Shown piece after piece: positions 1 through 9,000 of a stretch of 64,000 bases of DNA; the stretch's first letter is position 1; the number at the start of each line of letters is the position of its first letter. A program made the position numbers and the translations under genes. A model generated the notes under the pieces. The model searched no databases. It was not told the DNA's origin and saw only the letters and a program-made list of their open reading frames with translations. This stretch comes from Kordia periserrulae (GTDB lineage: Bacteria; Bacteroidota; Bacteroidia; Flavobacteriales; Flavobacteriaceae). The stretch is from positions 186,001 through 250,000 of the forward strand of contig NZ_QBKT01000003.1 of assembly GCF_003054265.1 (NCBI RefSeq). Reading direction: 5' to 3'.

Positions 1-703
1 TGGACCAATAATAGGCTTTCGGAATATTTTTTTTAGGATTTTTGATATCAGTCGCAGCGTTGGCAATCAATTCAAAACCTTCATACGCTACAAAAATAAC
101 CATTCCAGCAGTGAGTAAATCGAAAGCAGCTTCCCAGTTTGCGGGAGATAATTGTGTCAAATTCGGATTTCCAATCAGTCCAAACATTCCTATACCTACA
201 AACGACAGTAAAATAATAAGCTTGATGATAACAGCATACGATTCTATTTTGCCAACTATTTTAATACTGTAATAATTGATGGCTGTTGCCAGAATGATAA
301 TGCTTGAAGAAAATATATGAGAATCTATAGTTGTATCACCTGTAAGTTGTAGTAAATTCGGCGCATACGAACCAAAAGCAGATGCATACAAAGCGAGCAT
401 GATGATATAACTTACCCACAACAAATTGTTGATGCCACCACTAAAAATACCAACACCAAATCCTTCGTTGATAAACTTTACAGTACCGCCTTTATCAGGA
501 AATTTCAAGGATAATTTTACGTAACTATACGAAGTAATCAGTGCAATACCACCTGCAATAAGAAAGGAAATTGGCGTGCCGCCTTTTGCTAAGGCAACGG
601 CAAGTCCGAGAACCGCAAAAATTCCTCCACCAACCATACCGCCTATTCCAATAGACATGGCTTCTTTAAGACCTATTTTATCACTTTCGTTAGAATTAAT
701 CAT
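1..703 (-). CDS. APC-family amino acid permease, C-terminus cut off by window edge
   Basis: Reading leftward from the ATG at 701-703, the frame stays open to the window edge and gives about 234 residues of an integral membrane protein. The start (MINSNESDK) is followed by GIGGMVGGGIF, the glycine-rich first-helix motif of the amino acid-polyamine-organocation superfamily. About six hydrophobic segments are visible, including ones around NNLLWVSYIIMLALY and IIKLIILLSFVGIG. The family moves amino acids across the inner membrane by proton symport or exchange; the substrate cannot be told from this half. It lies 12 bases after the YdeI-like gene on the same strand and is probably the last visible gene of a four-gene minus-strand run. 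Confidence 0.85.
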   Translation of the reverse strand, partial: MINSNESDKIGLKEAMSIGIGGMVGGGIFAVLGLAVALAKGGTPISFLIAGGIALITSYSYVKLSLKFPDKGGTVKFINEGFGVGIFSGGINNLLWVSYIIMLALYASAFGSYAPNLLQLTGDTTIDSHIFSSSIIILATAINYYSIKIVGKIESYAVIIKLIILLSFVGIGMFGLIGNPNLTQLSPANWEAAFDLLTAGMVIFVAYEGFELIANAATDIKNPKKNIPKAYYWS

Positions 704-715
704 AAGAAATTATCA

Positions 716-1288
716 TTAGGCATTTCTACTCTTGATATTCGCTTTACACAATCGAATAATTTCAGTAATACGCTTTTCGCGAGTCGTCTCGCGTTTGGCT
801 TGATTGAGCCAATATAAATAACTTTTTCGATAAGAAGGACTAAAATTTTGATAGTTTTCAAATGCTGTCGGATTGGCATCAAAAGCGATTTGTAAATCCT
901 TCGGAACCATCAAGTTTTCTACATCATCCAGCGCTGTCCACGAACCGTCTTTGATAGCTTCAATCATTTTTTGCGAACCGCTTTCGTGCATTTTCCCTGC
1001 TGCAATCAATTCTACGATGTAGGTTTTATTCAATTTGCTCCACACGCTTTTGGGTTTGCGTGGACAAAAATATTGTCGCCTGCGTTCGTCGTCTAGTTTT
1101 TTAACAGTACTATCAATCCACCCAAAACACAGCGCGACTTTCACGGCTTCTTCCCAACGCATGCTTTCTGCATCAGAACTTACTTTGTAAAAAATCAAAT
1201 ACACACCTATAGACGTGTCGTGATTTTTTTCCAGCCACGCACGCCACTCGTTTTCGTTTTTAAAGTAGAGTTCTTTGTGTTTCGTCAT
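716..1288 (-). CDS. YdeI/OmpD-associated family protein
   Basis: This 190-residue soluble protein opens with the family pattern LYFKNENEWRAWLEKNH, then SIGVYLIFYK and a central VALCFGWIDS segment followed by PRKPKSVWSKLNK. The C-terminal third (PKDLQIAFDANPTAFENYQNFSPSYRKSY) matches the OmdA-type helical domain and ends with the usual basic tail (AKRETTREKRI). The biochemical role of the family is not settled; in enterobacteria members have been linked to antimicrobial peptide tolerance, and some annotations call it a bacteriocin-protection protein. Length is normal. It starts 3 bases after the M28 peptidase stop, so it is very likely cotranscribed with it. Confidence 0.85.
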   Translation of the reverse strand: MTKHKELYFKNENEWRAWLEKNHDTSIGVYLIFYKVSSDAESMRWEEAVKVALCFGWIDSTVKKLDDERRRQYFCPRKPKSVWSKLNKTYIVELIAAGKMHESGSQKMIEAIKDGSWTALDDVENLMVPKDLQIAFDANPTAFENYQNFSPSYRKSYLYWLNQAKRETTREKRITEIIRLCKANIKSRNA

Positions 1289-1291
1289 ATA

Positions 1292-2629
1292 CTATCGGAA
1301 CGTTTTTGCAGGAAAGACAATCAAACTTTCATGACCGTTTTTGCTCACAGAAGCGATTCCAAAGTAATAATTATCTATCACAATGCCTTTGAGTGTATAT
1401 TCAGTTACATTGCCCACAAAGCGCGAATGTTGCCATTGTGGCGCTGTGGTATCACGCCAGTAAATCTTATATCCAATAATGTTGTCATCTTCTGATGCTG
1501 ACCATTTGAATTTGGCACTTGGTTCCACAATTCCGCCAATTTTCACATCTTTTGGCGGCAACGGTGACCACGCCAAACTCGCCAAATTAATTGCGTTTAC
1601 AGCGGTTAGTTTTTTAGCATAATCAAAATTAACACCTTCAATGACATCACCGTATTTGATGCCGTTTTCTTCACGAATATCTTGGTGTTGGCGATTGTAA
1701 TTTTCATGCGCTTCCATGATTCGAATTCCTGCAAAGCCCAAATCGTTAAACGGTCGGTGATGTCCGCCACGACCAAATCTGTCCAAACGGTAAATCATCA
1801 TTGGGTTCATTTCTGGCATGTAGGTTTGCGTTTGCTTGTGCACATAACGAGCCAATTGTCGCGAAATACCATCTACTTCACCACCGTAAAAACGTCTTGC
1901 TCTTCGTTCGCGCTCAGTTTCGTTGGCTGGAACAGGTTCAGAGAAAATTCGGAACGAACGGTTGTCAATCACGCCATCTACACCTTCAATATTTCCAATC
2001 ATGTCATTGTTGAGTACGCCAATAATATCCCAACCTTGCTCTTTCGCATATTTTGCCAAGCCTTGCCCGCCAAACAATCCTTGTTCTTCGCCAGACAATC
2101 CCACATAAATGATACTGTTTTCAAATTGATATTTCGATAATACTCGTGCAGCTTCAATAGTTCCTGCCATTCCCGAAGCGTTGTCATTCGCTCCTGGAGC
2201 GTCTGTGGTAAAGTCCATCGTATCGCTGGCGCGCGAGTCAATATCACCACTCATAATCACGTAGCGATTTGGATATTTTGTGCCTTTTTGAATCGCCACT
2301 ACATTCACAACCCACGCATCTTTTGGCACACGACGATTGCCTTCTTTCGTTACAAAATCTTTTTGGTAGAATACATTCAAGCAGTTGTCACAATTGCTAG
2401 AAATTTGATCGAATTCTTTCTTAATCCATCGTCTGGCAGCGCCAATACCGCGTGTTTCTGAAACCGTGTCGCTAAAGGTATTTCGCGTACCAAAATTCGC
2501 CAACGTTCGGATATCATTTTCAATACGATCCGCCGAAACCGCATCAATAATGTCGTACAAACGCGGGTCGGTTTGTGCTGTTGCAATGGTGATGGAAAAG
2601 AGTAGGAGAGCGAGGATATTTTTTTTCAT
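1292..2629 (-). CDS. Secreted M28-family zinc peptidase with C-terminal fibronectin-like domain
   Basis: This 445-residue protein has an N-terminal signal peptide ending near ATAQ (residue 19). The M28 co-catalytic zinc aminopeptidase core covers roughly residues 100-340: bridging Asp in PGANDNASG (D149), catalytic/ligand Glu pair in SGEEQGLFGG (E181, E182) and NNDMIGN (D209). The first ligand motif reads SGDIDSR (129-131), where most M28 members have His-x-Asp, so the usual His is an Asp here. The last 95 residues look like a fibronectin III-like beta domain (FKWSASEDDNIIGYKIYWRD). It probably cleaves peptides in the periplasm or outside the cell. It follows the propeller gene by 32 bases. 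Confidence 0.88.
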   Translation of the reverse strand: MKKNILALLLFSITIATAQTDPRLYDIIDAVSADRIENDIRTLANFGTRNTFSDTVSETRGIGAARRWIKKEFDQISSNCDNCLNVFYQKDFVTKEGNRRVPKDAWVVNVVAIQKGTKYPNRYVIMSGDIDSRASDTMDFTTDAPGANDNASGMAGTIEAARVLSKYQFENSIIYVGLSGEEQGLFGGQGLAKYAKEQGWDIIGVLNNDMIGNIEGVDGVIDNRSFRIFSEPVPANETERERRARRFYGGEVDGISRQLARYVHKQTQTYMPEMNPMMIYRLDRFGRGGHHRPFNDLGFAGIRIMEAHENYNRQHQDIREENGIKYGDVIEGVNFDYAKKLTAVNAINLASLAWSPLPPKDVKIGGIVEPSAKFKWSASEDDNIIGYKIYWRDTTAPQWQHSRFVGNVTEYTLKGIVIDNYYFGIASVSKNGHESLIVFPAKTFR

Positions 2630-2661
2630 GTTTTTTATGCTAAATGTTTATGTTGATGAAA

Positions 2662-3927
2662 TTATTTTTTTGTGTAATAAAAAGGAACAATGGCGTTGCT
2701 GCCGTCTTTTTGTCCGATGGTTACGTACACAATCATGTTGTTGGCGTCGACGGATTCAAAAATCATTCCTTCAAAAATGGCTTTGTTGGGCGTGACTTTT
2801 ATCAGCGGGAAATCCACAGTTTCGTCTTTGGTTTCCCAACCTTTTAAGTCGTTGTTAAAATGTTTCAGGCGTAATAGCAGACTATTGTTGACTTCCGAAA
2901 TCGTTTCAATTTCATAAAAATTCACTTTTCCATCTACAATCAGTTTAAACGTTGCCATCATAGAGCCGCCCGAAGGTTCGCTCCAGTTTTCTTCCGTAAT
3001 ACCGCCGAACGCTTCGCCTTTCCAATTGCCTGCAATCCAACGTATATTTTCTAAGGTTGGCGCAAGTGTTTTTTCGGGTTCGGCAACTAACGCTAGTTTG
3101 TTATTTGGTTGATTCACCGCAATACGCGTAATGTTGTCAAAAGGTGCTTTGTCAAACAGTTTGATAATTTTCCAGTCCTTATCCTTTTCGGGATGGAATC
3201 TGTACAAGGTTTTTCCTTTTGCCATCAAGATAGAACCATCATTCAACCAACACATGTCTTCTACATTTGGAACGGTGTTGGCGATTTTTTTAGTTTCGTA
3301 CGTGTTTACGTCAAGCGAACGAATTTCCCAAGCCTCATTTTTTTTACTAATATAACTTACCAAATTTGAGTTGGGAATGTTGTGTAGTGAGCGTCCAATG
3401 TTAGTGTCACAAGTAATTGAATGATTTTCTTTGTAATTATAGACTAAGAGTTCATTAGGATTCCCAAGTTCAAAATACACCAAAATATCTTGATTGTACC
3501 AAACATAATAGCCAATTACAGTATCTTGTAAGTAAGGTTCATTTTCATTATTAGCATGATAAATATATAGAGCTTGTTTTCCCGTTGTATCTAGACGAAC
3601 TGCTGATATTTCTTTTGTATTAGGAATCTTCATAGGCGAATATTCACTGCCTTGTGGTGTGTTGCTCAACCATTGTTTTTCACCATTGTTGGTATGATAG
3701 GCGGCAATATCGGTTTGTCCGTTTCGGGTAGAAGCGAAGAGGATTTTATTTTCGTATTGAAACGACGGTTGATTGTCGTAGCCTTCGTTATTAGAAATAT
3801 TTTTTCCGTCTGTAAGCTGTATTTGATTGTTTTCTATAGAAAGATTAAAAAGAAAAACTTCCGTATTGGGTTGACAATACATCGCAAGCGGAAGCACCAA
3901 TACGAGCAAACGCAGTATTTTTTTCAT
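2662..3927 (-). CDS. Secreted WD40/TolB-like propeller protein with C-terminal DUF6265 domain
   Basis: 421 residues with a signal peptide (MKKILRLLVLVLPLAMYCQ). Residues about 40-290 contain repeated short beta motifs such as NQPSFQYENKILFASTRNGQTDIAAY and VEDMCWLNDGSILMAKGKTLY, typical of a PD40/TolB-like beta-propeller. Residues about 300-421 (IRWIAGNWKGEAFGG, then NWSEPSGGSMMATFKL) match DUF6265, a calycin-like fold of unknown role. The fusion suggests binding of a ligand or protein in the periplasm, but no function can be assigned. It is the first gene of the minus-strand run ending in the APC permease. Confidence 0.75.
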   Translation of the reverse strand: MKKILRLLVLVLPLAMYCQPNTEVFLFNLSIENNQIQLTDGKNISNNEGYDNQPSFQYENKILFASTRNGQTDIAAYHTNNGEKQWLSNTPQGSEYSPMKIPNTKEISAVRLDTTGKQALYIYHANNENEPYLQDTVIGYYVWYNQDILVYFELGNPNELLVYNYKENHSITCDTNIGRSLHNIPNSNLVSYISKKNEAWEIRSLDVNTYETKKIANTVPNVEDMCWLNDGSILMAKGKTLYRFHPEKDKDWKIIKLFDKAPFDNITRIAVNQPNNKLALVAEPEKTLAPTLENIRWIAGNWKGEAFGGITEENWSEPSGGSMMATFKLIVDGKVNFYEIETISEVNNSLLLRLKHFNNDLKGWETKDETVDFPLIKVTPNKAIFEGMIFESVDANNMIVYVTIGQKDGSNAIVPFYYTKK

Positions 3928-4262
3928 ATTTAGACCAGATTAGTTAGGTGTTTCTAAATGTACGGATTTTTGAAAAAACGCTGCGTTTTCGTGTCTATTT
4001 TAACAGAATAGGTTTAAGATGTTTGTTTCTCTTTCATTTATCAAATTGTTAAAAAGCATTTTCTAGTTTTTGTGTAAGTTTTTTGATGATAGCTTTTTTT
4101 TTGAGATTTGCTTAAGAAATAATATTGAATTTTCTTTAAAAAGTATTCGTAAAATCATGCGTTTTTAATTTAAACAGTTTACTTGATTATAGGCGAGTAA
4201 TTCCATTCAAATTTATGGCGAAAAAGCGTTTGGGTTTTTGTAGATTTGAAAATCTTTAGCTA
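3928..4262. promoter_or_regulatory. Divergent intergenic region with putative -7 box for the TPR/AraC regulator
   Basis: About 335 very AT-rich bases between two divergently transcribed genes. The sequence TAGATTTG at 4241-4248 matches the Bacteroidetes -7 consensus TAnnTTTG and lies 15 bases before the ATG of the regulator gene, giving a very short leader. No convincing -33 TTTG was seen at the expected distance. No open reading frame or RNA fold was found in the rest. Confidence 0.45.
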
Positions 4263-6038
4263 ATGAATACTACAAAATCTATAGCCGTACTACCTTTTGT
4301 CAATATGAGTAATGATATTGATAATGAATTTTTTTGTGATGGAATTACAGAAGAAATTATCAATGCTCTGACAAAAATTAAAGAGCTTAAAGTTATTGCA
4401 AGAACATCTTCATTTGCTTTTAAGGGAAAAGATATAGATGTAAGAATTATAGGAGAACAACTTGGAGTAAATACGATTCTTGAAGGAAGCATAAAAAAAT
4501 CTCAAGAACGACTTAGAATTACCGCACAGTTAATAGATGTTAGCGATGGAATACACTATTGGTCTAAAAAATTTGATAGAAAATTAATTGATATTTTCGA
4601 CTTAGAAGATGAGATTAGTTTGGCAATTGCAGATGAGGTTCGAAATAATTTTGGACATTTTGATGTTCAAAAACAATTAATTACCCAACCTACAAGTAAT
4701 ATTGATGCTTATCAATTATTTTTAAAAGGACGCTCATTACAGTTAAAATGGACACCTGAAAGCATAAATCAAGCAATATCTTATTACAACCAAGCTATTG
4801 CTTTAGATAAAAATTATGCGAAAGCCTATTATGCTAATTTACAATGTTATGGCTTATTGGCAATGTGGGGTTATATGCCTTATGAGGAAGCAATGGATTT
4901 GGCAATTAGTAATCTTTTAGTAGCCAAAGAAATAGACACTTCTTTGCCTGAATATCCATTATCTTATGTAGGTAAGTTTTTTTGGGAAGAGTGGGATTTT
5001 AAAAATGCGTATCTACACATTCATAAAGTGTTAAAAATAAATCCGAATCATATTGATGGCTTGGAAGCCATGACAGAGTTATTTATAGCACTAGGTTTTT
5101 TTGACGAAGCTTTAATGTATGCAAACAAATTGTTGGAGGTAGATCCGCTCTCAGCAAATAATTATTACACATTAGCCCATATTTACTACTATCAACGTCA
5201 ATTTGATGTAGCACTAGATAATGTTGATTATGCATTAACGCTTAACCCTGAATTAGAGTTAGCACATCATTTAAAATGTTTTTGCTTGATATGGCTTAAC
5301 AAAAAACAGCAGTTTGAAGAGTTTATAGCTGGAACGTTACTGATAGAAGAAAAAGAACTACTATTTAGACTTATTAATGAAAAAGATGCTAAAGTTCCAG
5401 AAGAAATTATAATAAAATGGGCAAATAATGGTAGTAAAGAAACTTTATTGGTTCCTTATGACGTATTTATTCTAAGTAATTCAAGTTACACAGAGTTGGC
5501 GTTTTCTCGTTTACATGATATGATTCAACAAAGGCGAGGTCAAGTTATAAATTATAGGCAAGAACCTTTTTTACAACCGCTTCATAAAATACATTCGTTT
5601 ACAGAATTGCATTGTTCCAATTTGTCGCTTTCAGATGTAAAATCACCTAAGGAGGACAAAGAAAAATTAGCTTCAAGTATTTTAGATGATGCACAAATAG
5701 CAATCATAAAAGAAGAATTGCTTACGTATTTTGATGAAGAAAAACCATTTTTAAATCCACAATTGAGTTTAAAGCTTGTTGCAGATGTTTTAGAATTAAA
5801 TACGAATAAAATATCTTATGTAGTCAACAAAGCCTTTCACCTTAATTTTAACGATTTTGTTAACTCTTATCGCTTAAAACACTTCAAAAATATAGCTTTA
5901 GATCCTAAGAATTCGCATCTTACGATTCTTGGATTGGCTTATGATAGTGGTTTTAACTCAAAAAGTGTGTTTAATACGTATTTTAAAAAAATTGAGGGTA
6001 TTACTCCAAGAGCTTGGATGAAAGCCAATTCATGCTAA
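4263..6038 (+). CDS. TolB/FlgO-like N-domain, TPR and AraC-type HTH transcriptional regulator
   Basis: This 591-residue protein has three parts. Residues 1-130 (SIAVLPFVNMSNDIDNEFFCDGITEEI, then LKVIARTSSFAFKGK) match the TolB-like/FlgO-type domain often found in adenylate-cyclase-like and TPR regulators. Residues about 140-370 contain TPR-like helices (AISYYNQAIALDKNYAKAYY, ALDNVDYALTLNPELELAHH). Residues about 490-591 form an AraC-type helix-turn-helix (LSLKLVADVLELNTNKISYVVNKAF, then TILGLAYDSGFNSKSVFNTYFKKI). There is no transmembrane segment, so it should be cytoplasmic. It precedes the serine hydrolase gene, and three downstream promoters share a motif, so it is the natural candidate regulator of that block; this link is inference. 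Confidence 0.88.
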   Translation: MNTTKSIAVLPFVNMSNDIDNEFFCDGITEEIINALTKIKELKVIARTSSFAFKGKDIDVRIIGEQLGVNTILEGSIKKSQERLRITAQLIDVSDGIHYWSKKFDRKLIDIFDLEDEISLAIADEVRNNFGHFDVQKQLITQPTSNIDAYQLFLKGRSLQLKWTPESINQAISYYNQAIALDKNYAKAYYANLQCYGLLAMWGYMPYEEAMDLAISNLLVAKEIDTSLPEYPLSYVGKFFWEEWDFKNAYLHIHKVLKINPNHIDGLEAMTELFIALGFFDEALMYANKLLEVDPLSANNYYTLAHIYYYQRQFDVALDNVDYALTLNPELELAHHLKCFCLIWLNKKQQFEEFIAGTLLIEEKELLFRLINEKDAKVPEEIIIKWANNGSKETLLVPYDVFILSNSSYTELAFSRLHDMIQQRRGQVINYRQEPFLQPLHKIHSFTELHCSNLSLSDVKSPKEDKEKLASSILDDAQIAIIKEELLTYFDEEKPFLNPQLSLKLVADVLELNTNKISYVVNKAFHLNFNDFVNSYRLKHFKNIALDPKNSHLTILGLAYDSGFNSKSVFNTYFKKIEGITPRAWMKANSC

Positions 6039-6062
6039 CTCATTATTAGTTCGTTTCAAATT

Positions 6063-6103
6063 ATAATTCAGAACGATTGCTTCAAAAATCGGATGAATCT
6101 TTG
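6063..6103 (+). promoter_or_regulatory. Shared 15-base motif plus -7 box, copy 1 (serine hydrolase promoter)
   Basis: ATAATTCAGAACGAT occupies 6063-6077. A TTTG (6100-6103, in context GAATCTTTG) starts 37 bases after the motif start, like the 3' half of a TAnnTTTG box. The same motif with the same 37-base offset occurs at 8909 and 10695. Likely an activator site for the regulator encoded just upstream. Confidence 0.6.
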
Positions 6104-6134
6104 CATCATAATTAATTTAAAAAAACGAACAATT

Positions 6135-7214
6135 ATGACAACATTACACAAATTCTTAGTAGTATTTACTGGATTAATTTTAGGGCTTTTTACATCTTGT
6201 TCAAGTGATGATGATACTAATACGCCAACAAGCAGTTATACAACTGTTGAAAATTTATTGAATGAAATAGATTTTCAAGGATATGCTATCATCACTAAAA
6301 ATGGAACTGATTTAGTCCGTCAAGGTTTTGGATTTGCAAATGAAAGCACAACATTATCTCAAGATGAAGAACTGGCTTATCGTATTGGTTCTGTAACCAA
6401 AACGTTTACAGCAGCAGCGTTAGTACAACTAAAGCGAGATGGATTAATAAGTAGTTTTAATCAGACTTTAGATGAATTTGACACAGCATTCCCCAATGGC
6501 AATCAAATTACCCTTGCAAATTTATTATCGCACCAATCAGGCATTCCGGAGTATCAATTATTGGTAGAACAAGCCTTTGAAGATGGATATGTGCTAGATG
6601 TAGAAGATATTTATACTGCAATCACAGAATTAATAACTGAGAATGGACTTAATTTTACGCCTGGTACAAGCAAGGAATACTGTAACTCCAACTATCTTAT
6701 TTCAGCGTTATTAGTAGAGCAATTATCTGGTATGACATTTCATCAATATGTACAGCAGAAAATATTCAATCCGCTAGGCATGAACAACTCTTATAAAGGA
6801 ACAGATGTAATAGATATCAACGCACATGCTCAAGGATATTTAAATGGAACTCCTAACAGTACATATCCTATGACTATTCCGTTTGGTGCGGGTGATTTTA
6901 GTAGTACACCAAAAGATATGGAAACTTGGATAAATGCTGTAAAAACTAGTTGGTTTACTGAAGCCGAAAAAAACGAAATATTTGCGCAAAATGTGCCGAA
7001 TGGATATGTTGACTTTGGCTTAGGATGGTTTACTACCCAAGAAAGTAATACTACAATGTATTGGCATGGAGGCGATATCAATGGATTTTGGAGTATGATT
7101 GGCTTTGTACCAGCACATAACGCTACAATTGTATTGCTAAGCAACCAACAAGATTTAACAGGTTCTCAACGTAACTCCATAATTCAACAATTACTAACAA
7201 ACGAGTTTAATTAA
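6135..7214 (+). CDS. Class C beta-lactamase/PBP-like serine hydrolase, lipoprotein
   Basis: The frame is open from 6093, but the ATG at 6135 gives a proper lipoprotein signal (MTTLHKFLVVFTGLILGLFTSC, with Cys22 as the lipid site), so it is preferred. The protein of about 359 residues belongs to the penicillin-binding/class C beta-lactamase superfamily: nucleophile motif SVTK at residues 86-89, a YCN-like second motif in KEYCNSNY, and a HGG third motif in WHGGDING. It should be anchored to a membrane and face the periplasm. Members cut D-Ala peptides, esters or beta-lactams, so the substrate is open. It follows promoter copy 1 and is the first of two such hydrolases in this block. Confidence 0.88.
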   Translation: MTTLHKFLVVFTGLILGLFTSCSSDDDTNTPTSSYTTVENLLNEIDFQGYAIITKNGTDLVRQGFGFANESTTLSQDEELAYRIGSVTKTFTAAALVQLKRDGLISSFNQTLDEFDTAFPNGNQITLANLLSHQSGIPEYQLLVEQAFEDGYVLDVEDIYTAITELITENGLNFTPGTSKEYCNSNYLISALLVEQLSGMTFHQYVQQKIFNPLGMNNSYKGTDVIDINAHAQGYLNGTPNSTYPMTIPFGAGDFSSTPKDMETWINAVKTSWFTEAEKNEIFAQNVPNGYVDFGLGWFTTQESNTTMYWHGGDINGFWSMIGFVPAHNATIVLLSNQQDLTGSQRNSIIQQLLTNEFN

Positions 7215-7239
7215 AATTGGTCTCCTAAACTTAGCAATA

Positions 7240-8109
7240 ATGAAACATACCAATGTATTATTAGCAGGTGCCACAGGCTATTTGGGGAGTTATTTATTAA
7301 AAATATTAATTGAAAAAGAAAATCAGGTAATCGCTATTGTACGCAACCCTAATAAATTACTATACGAAAGTGAAAACTATTTAGAAATAAAGCAAGCAGA
7401 AGTAACCCAACCTGAAACCTTACGGGATATTTGTAAGGGAATTGATACTGTAATATCTACCGTTGGCATTACAAGGCAACAAGATGGATTAACCTACATG
7501 GATGTAGATTATAAAGCCAATATGAACTTGCTTGCAGAAGCAAAAAAAGCAGGCGTAAGACATTTTGTTTATATATCAGCCATCAATGGAAATAACCATC
7601 GAAAGTTGAAAATTTTTGAGGCTAAAGAAAAGTTTGTTGATGCTTTAAAATCTTCGGGTTTACACTATACTATTATAAGACCGAATGGTTTTTTTTCAGA
7701 CATGAAAGATTTTTTGCAAATGGCTACATCGGGTCGTATTTATTTGTTTGGCTCAGGAAATCAAAAATTAAATCCTATTCACGGTGAAGATTTGGCAAAA
7801 GTCATTATAAATACTTTAGATGATGTCAATAAAGAAGTAACCATTGGAGGACCAGACATTTTAAGCCTTAATGACATCAGCAAACTAGCTTTTGCAGCTT
7901 TAAACAAACCTGTAAAAATAACTCATTTGCCAAATTGGCTTCGGAAACTGAGTATTTGGAGTTTACGAACCTTTACAAGTGTGAAAACATACGGTCCTAT
8001 TGAATTTTTTTTAACCGTAATGGCAGAAGATAATATTGCTCCATTGTATGGAAATCAGCATTTGAAAGATTTTTATCTTAGAGAAGCTAATAAATTCCTT
8101 GAATTTTAA
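7240..8109 (+). CDS. NmrA/atypical SDR family NAD(P)-binding protein
   Basis: 289 residues with an N-terminal Rossmann motif (VLLAGATGYLGSYL, a GxxGxxG variant). It continues with VIAIVRNPNKL, GIDTVISTVGITRQ and HFVYISAINGN, and with the family's YTIIRPNGFFSDM segment. This is the pattern of atypical short-chain dehydrogenases of the NmrA/ycf39-like group, which use NAD(P)H for reduction or redox sensing. The substrate is unknown. It starts 25 bases after the serine hydrolase and is probably in the same transcript. Confidence 0.85.
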   Translation: MKHTNVLLAGATGYLGSYLLKILIEKENQVIAIVRNPNKLLYESENYLEIKQAEVTQPETLRDICKGIDTVISTVGITRQQDGLTYMDVDYKANMNLLAEAKKAGVRHFVYISAINGNNHRKLKIFEAKEKFVDALKSSGLHYTIIRPNGFFSDMKDFLQMATSGRIYLFGSGNQKLNPIHGEDLAKVIINTLDDVNKEVTIGGPDILSLNDISKLAFAALNKPVKITHLPNWLRKLSIWSLRTFTSVKTYGPIEFFLTVMAEDNIAPLYGNQHLKDFYLREANKFLEF

Positions 8110-8172
8110 TAAACTATAAATAAAAATCTCAGCTATAGCGCTATTTTATTCATCAAAACGAATACAATCTTT

Positions 8173-8790
8173 ATGAAAATTCCTAGTTCTAACACGGTTT
8201 TTCCAATTCAGAATTACCAAAACCTTTGCTTTTTAAAAAACTATATTGATAATCCAAACATTGTTGTGGGAGATTATACATACTACGATGACTTTGAAGA
8301 GGTATCTAACTTTGAAAAAAATGTCAAATACCATTTTGATTTTATAGGAGATAAACTCATCATTGGTAAGTTTTGTATGATTGCATCAGACGCAACATTT
8401 ATAATGAATGGAGGAAACCATTTAACAGAAGCTACAACCGCTTATCCATTTGCTATATTTGGAGGAGCTTGGCAACATGCTATGGAAGGGAAAAGCTATC
8501 CATACAAGGGAAATACTGTTATTGGAAACGATGTGTGGATAGGTCATGGAGCTACTATAATGCCAGGTGTTCAAATTGGAGATGGCGCCATTATTGCCAC
8601 AAAAGCAGTAGTTACAAAAAATGTAGCACCCTATACCATTGTTGGAGGAAATCCAGCGAAACCAATCAAAAAACGTTTCTCTGAAGACACTGTAAGAAAA
8701 CTACTGAAACTAAAATGGTGGGATTGGGACATTGAAAAAATTACCCAAAATATAGATAAACTCACTTCGTCTCCAGAAGAAATATTCTAA
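8173..8790 (+). CDS. CatB/Vat-like left-handed beta-helix O-acetyltransferase
   Basis: This 205-residue acetyltransferase has hexapeptide repeats (residues about 60-170) such as [39 protein letters not shown] and [15 protein letters not shown]. The MNGGNH segment contains the catalytic His of xenobiotic acetyltransferases. It ends with [18 protein letters not shown] and the W-rich tail ([10 protein letters not shown]) typical of the CatB/Vat group. Family members acetylate chloramphenicol or streptogramins using acetyl-CoA; environmental homologues often have unknown substrates. It follows the NmrA-like gene by 63 bases and is closed by a strong terminator. Confidence 0.88.
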   Translation: MKIPSSNTVFPIQNYQNLCFLKNYIDNPNIVVGDYTYYDDFEEVSNFEKNVKYHFDFIGDKLIIGKFCMIASDATFIMNGGNHLTEATTAYPFAIFGGAWQHAMEGKSYPYKGNTVIGNDVWIGHGATIMPGVQIGDGAIIATKAVVTKNVAPYTIVGGNPAKPIKKRFSEDTVRKLLKLKWWDWDIEKITQNIDKLTSSPEEIF

Positions 8791-8800
8791 AAAAAGTATA

Positions 8801-8836
8801 AAAATGGCTTAGCAAAAAAAGGTAAGCCATTTTTTT
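8801..8836 (+). terminator. Rho-independent terminator after the acetyltransferase
   Basis: An 11-bp perfect stem (AAAATGGCTTA pairing with TAAGCCATTTT) with an 11-base loop is followed by a run of T. It sits 10 bases after the acetyltransferase stop codon and ends the first transcript of the accessory block. Confidence 0.85.
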
Positions 8837-8908
8837 ATGATAATATCTAATGCAAAAACTACTTCACAAAAACGGCATTAGTACGATATATCAAAAAGGT
8901 GTGAAATC

Positions 8909-8949
8909 ATAATTCAGAACGATACACTTTAATTTCTAGTGTTTCTTTG
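8909..8949 (+). promoter_or_regulatory. Shared 15-base motif plus -7 box, copy 2
   Basis: ATAATTCAGAACGAT at 8909-8923 is identical to the copy at 6063. TTTG at 8946-8949 (in TTTCTTTG) starts exactly 37 bases after the motif start. It drives the gene starting at 9001. Confidence 0.6.
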
Positions 8950-9000
8950 CTTCATCAATTAATCAGAAATAAAAAACGAACAATTACAAACACATTAAAA

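Noticed and set aside
1682-2140. Plus-strand open frame opposite the M28 peptidase
   Set aside because: It has no domain, signal or sensible composition and lies entirely within the conserved peptidase gene on the other strand.
8173-8790. CatB/Vat-like gene as a recently acquired resistance gene
   Set aside because: No integron, IS or plasmid signature nearby and its base composition looks like that of its neighbours.
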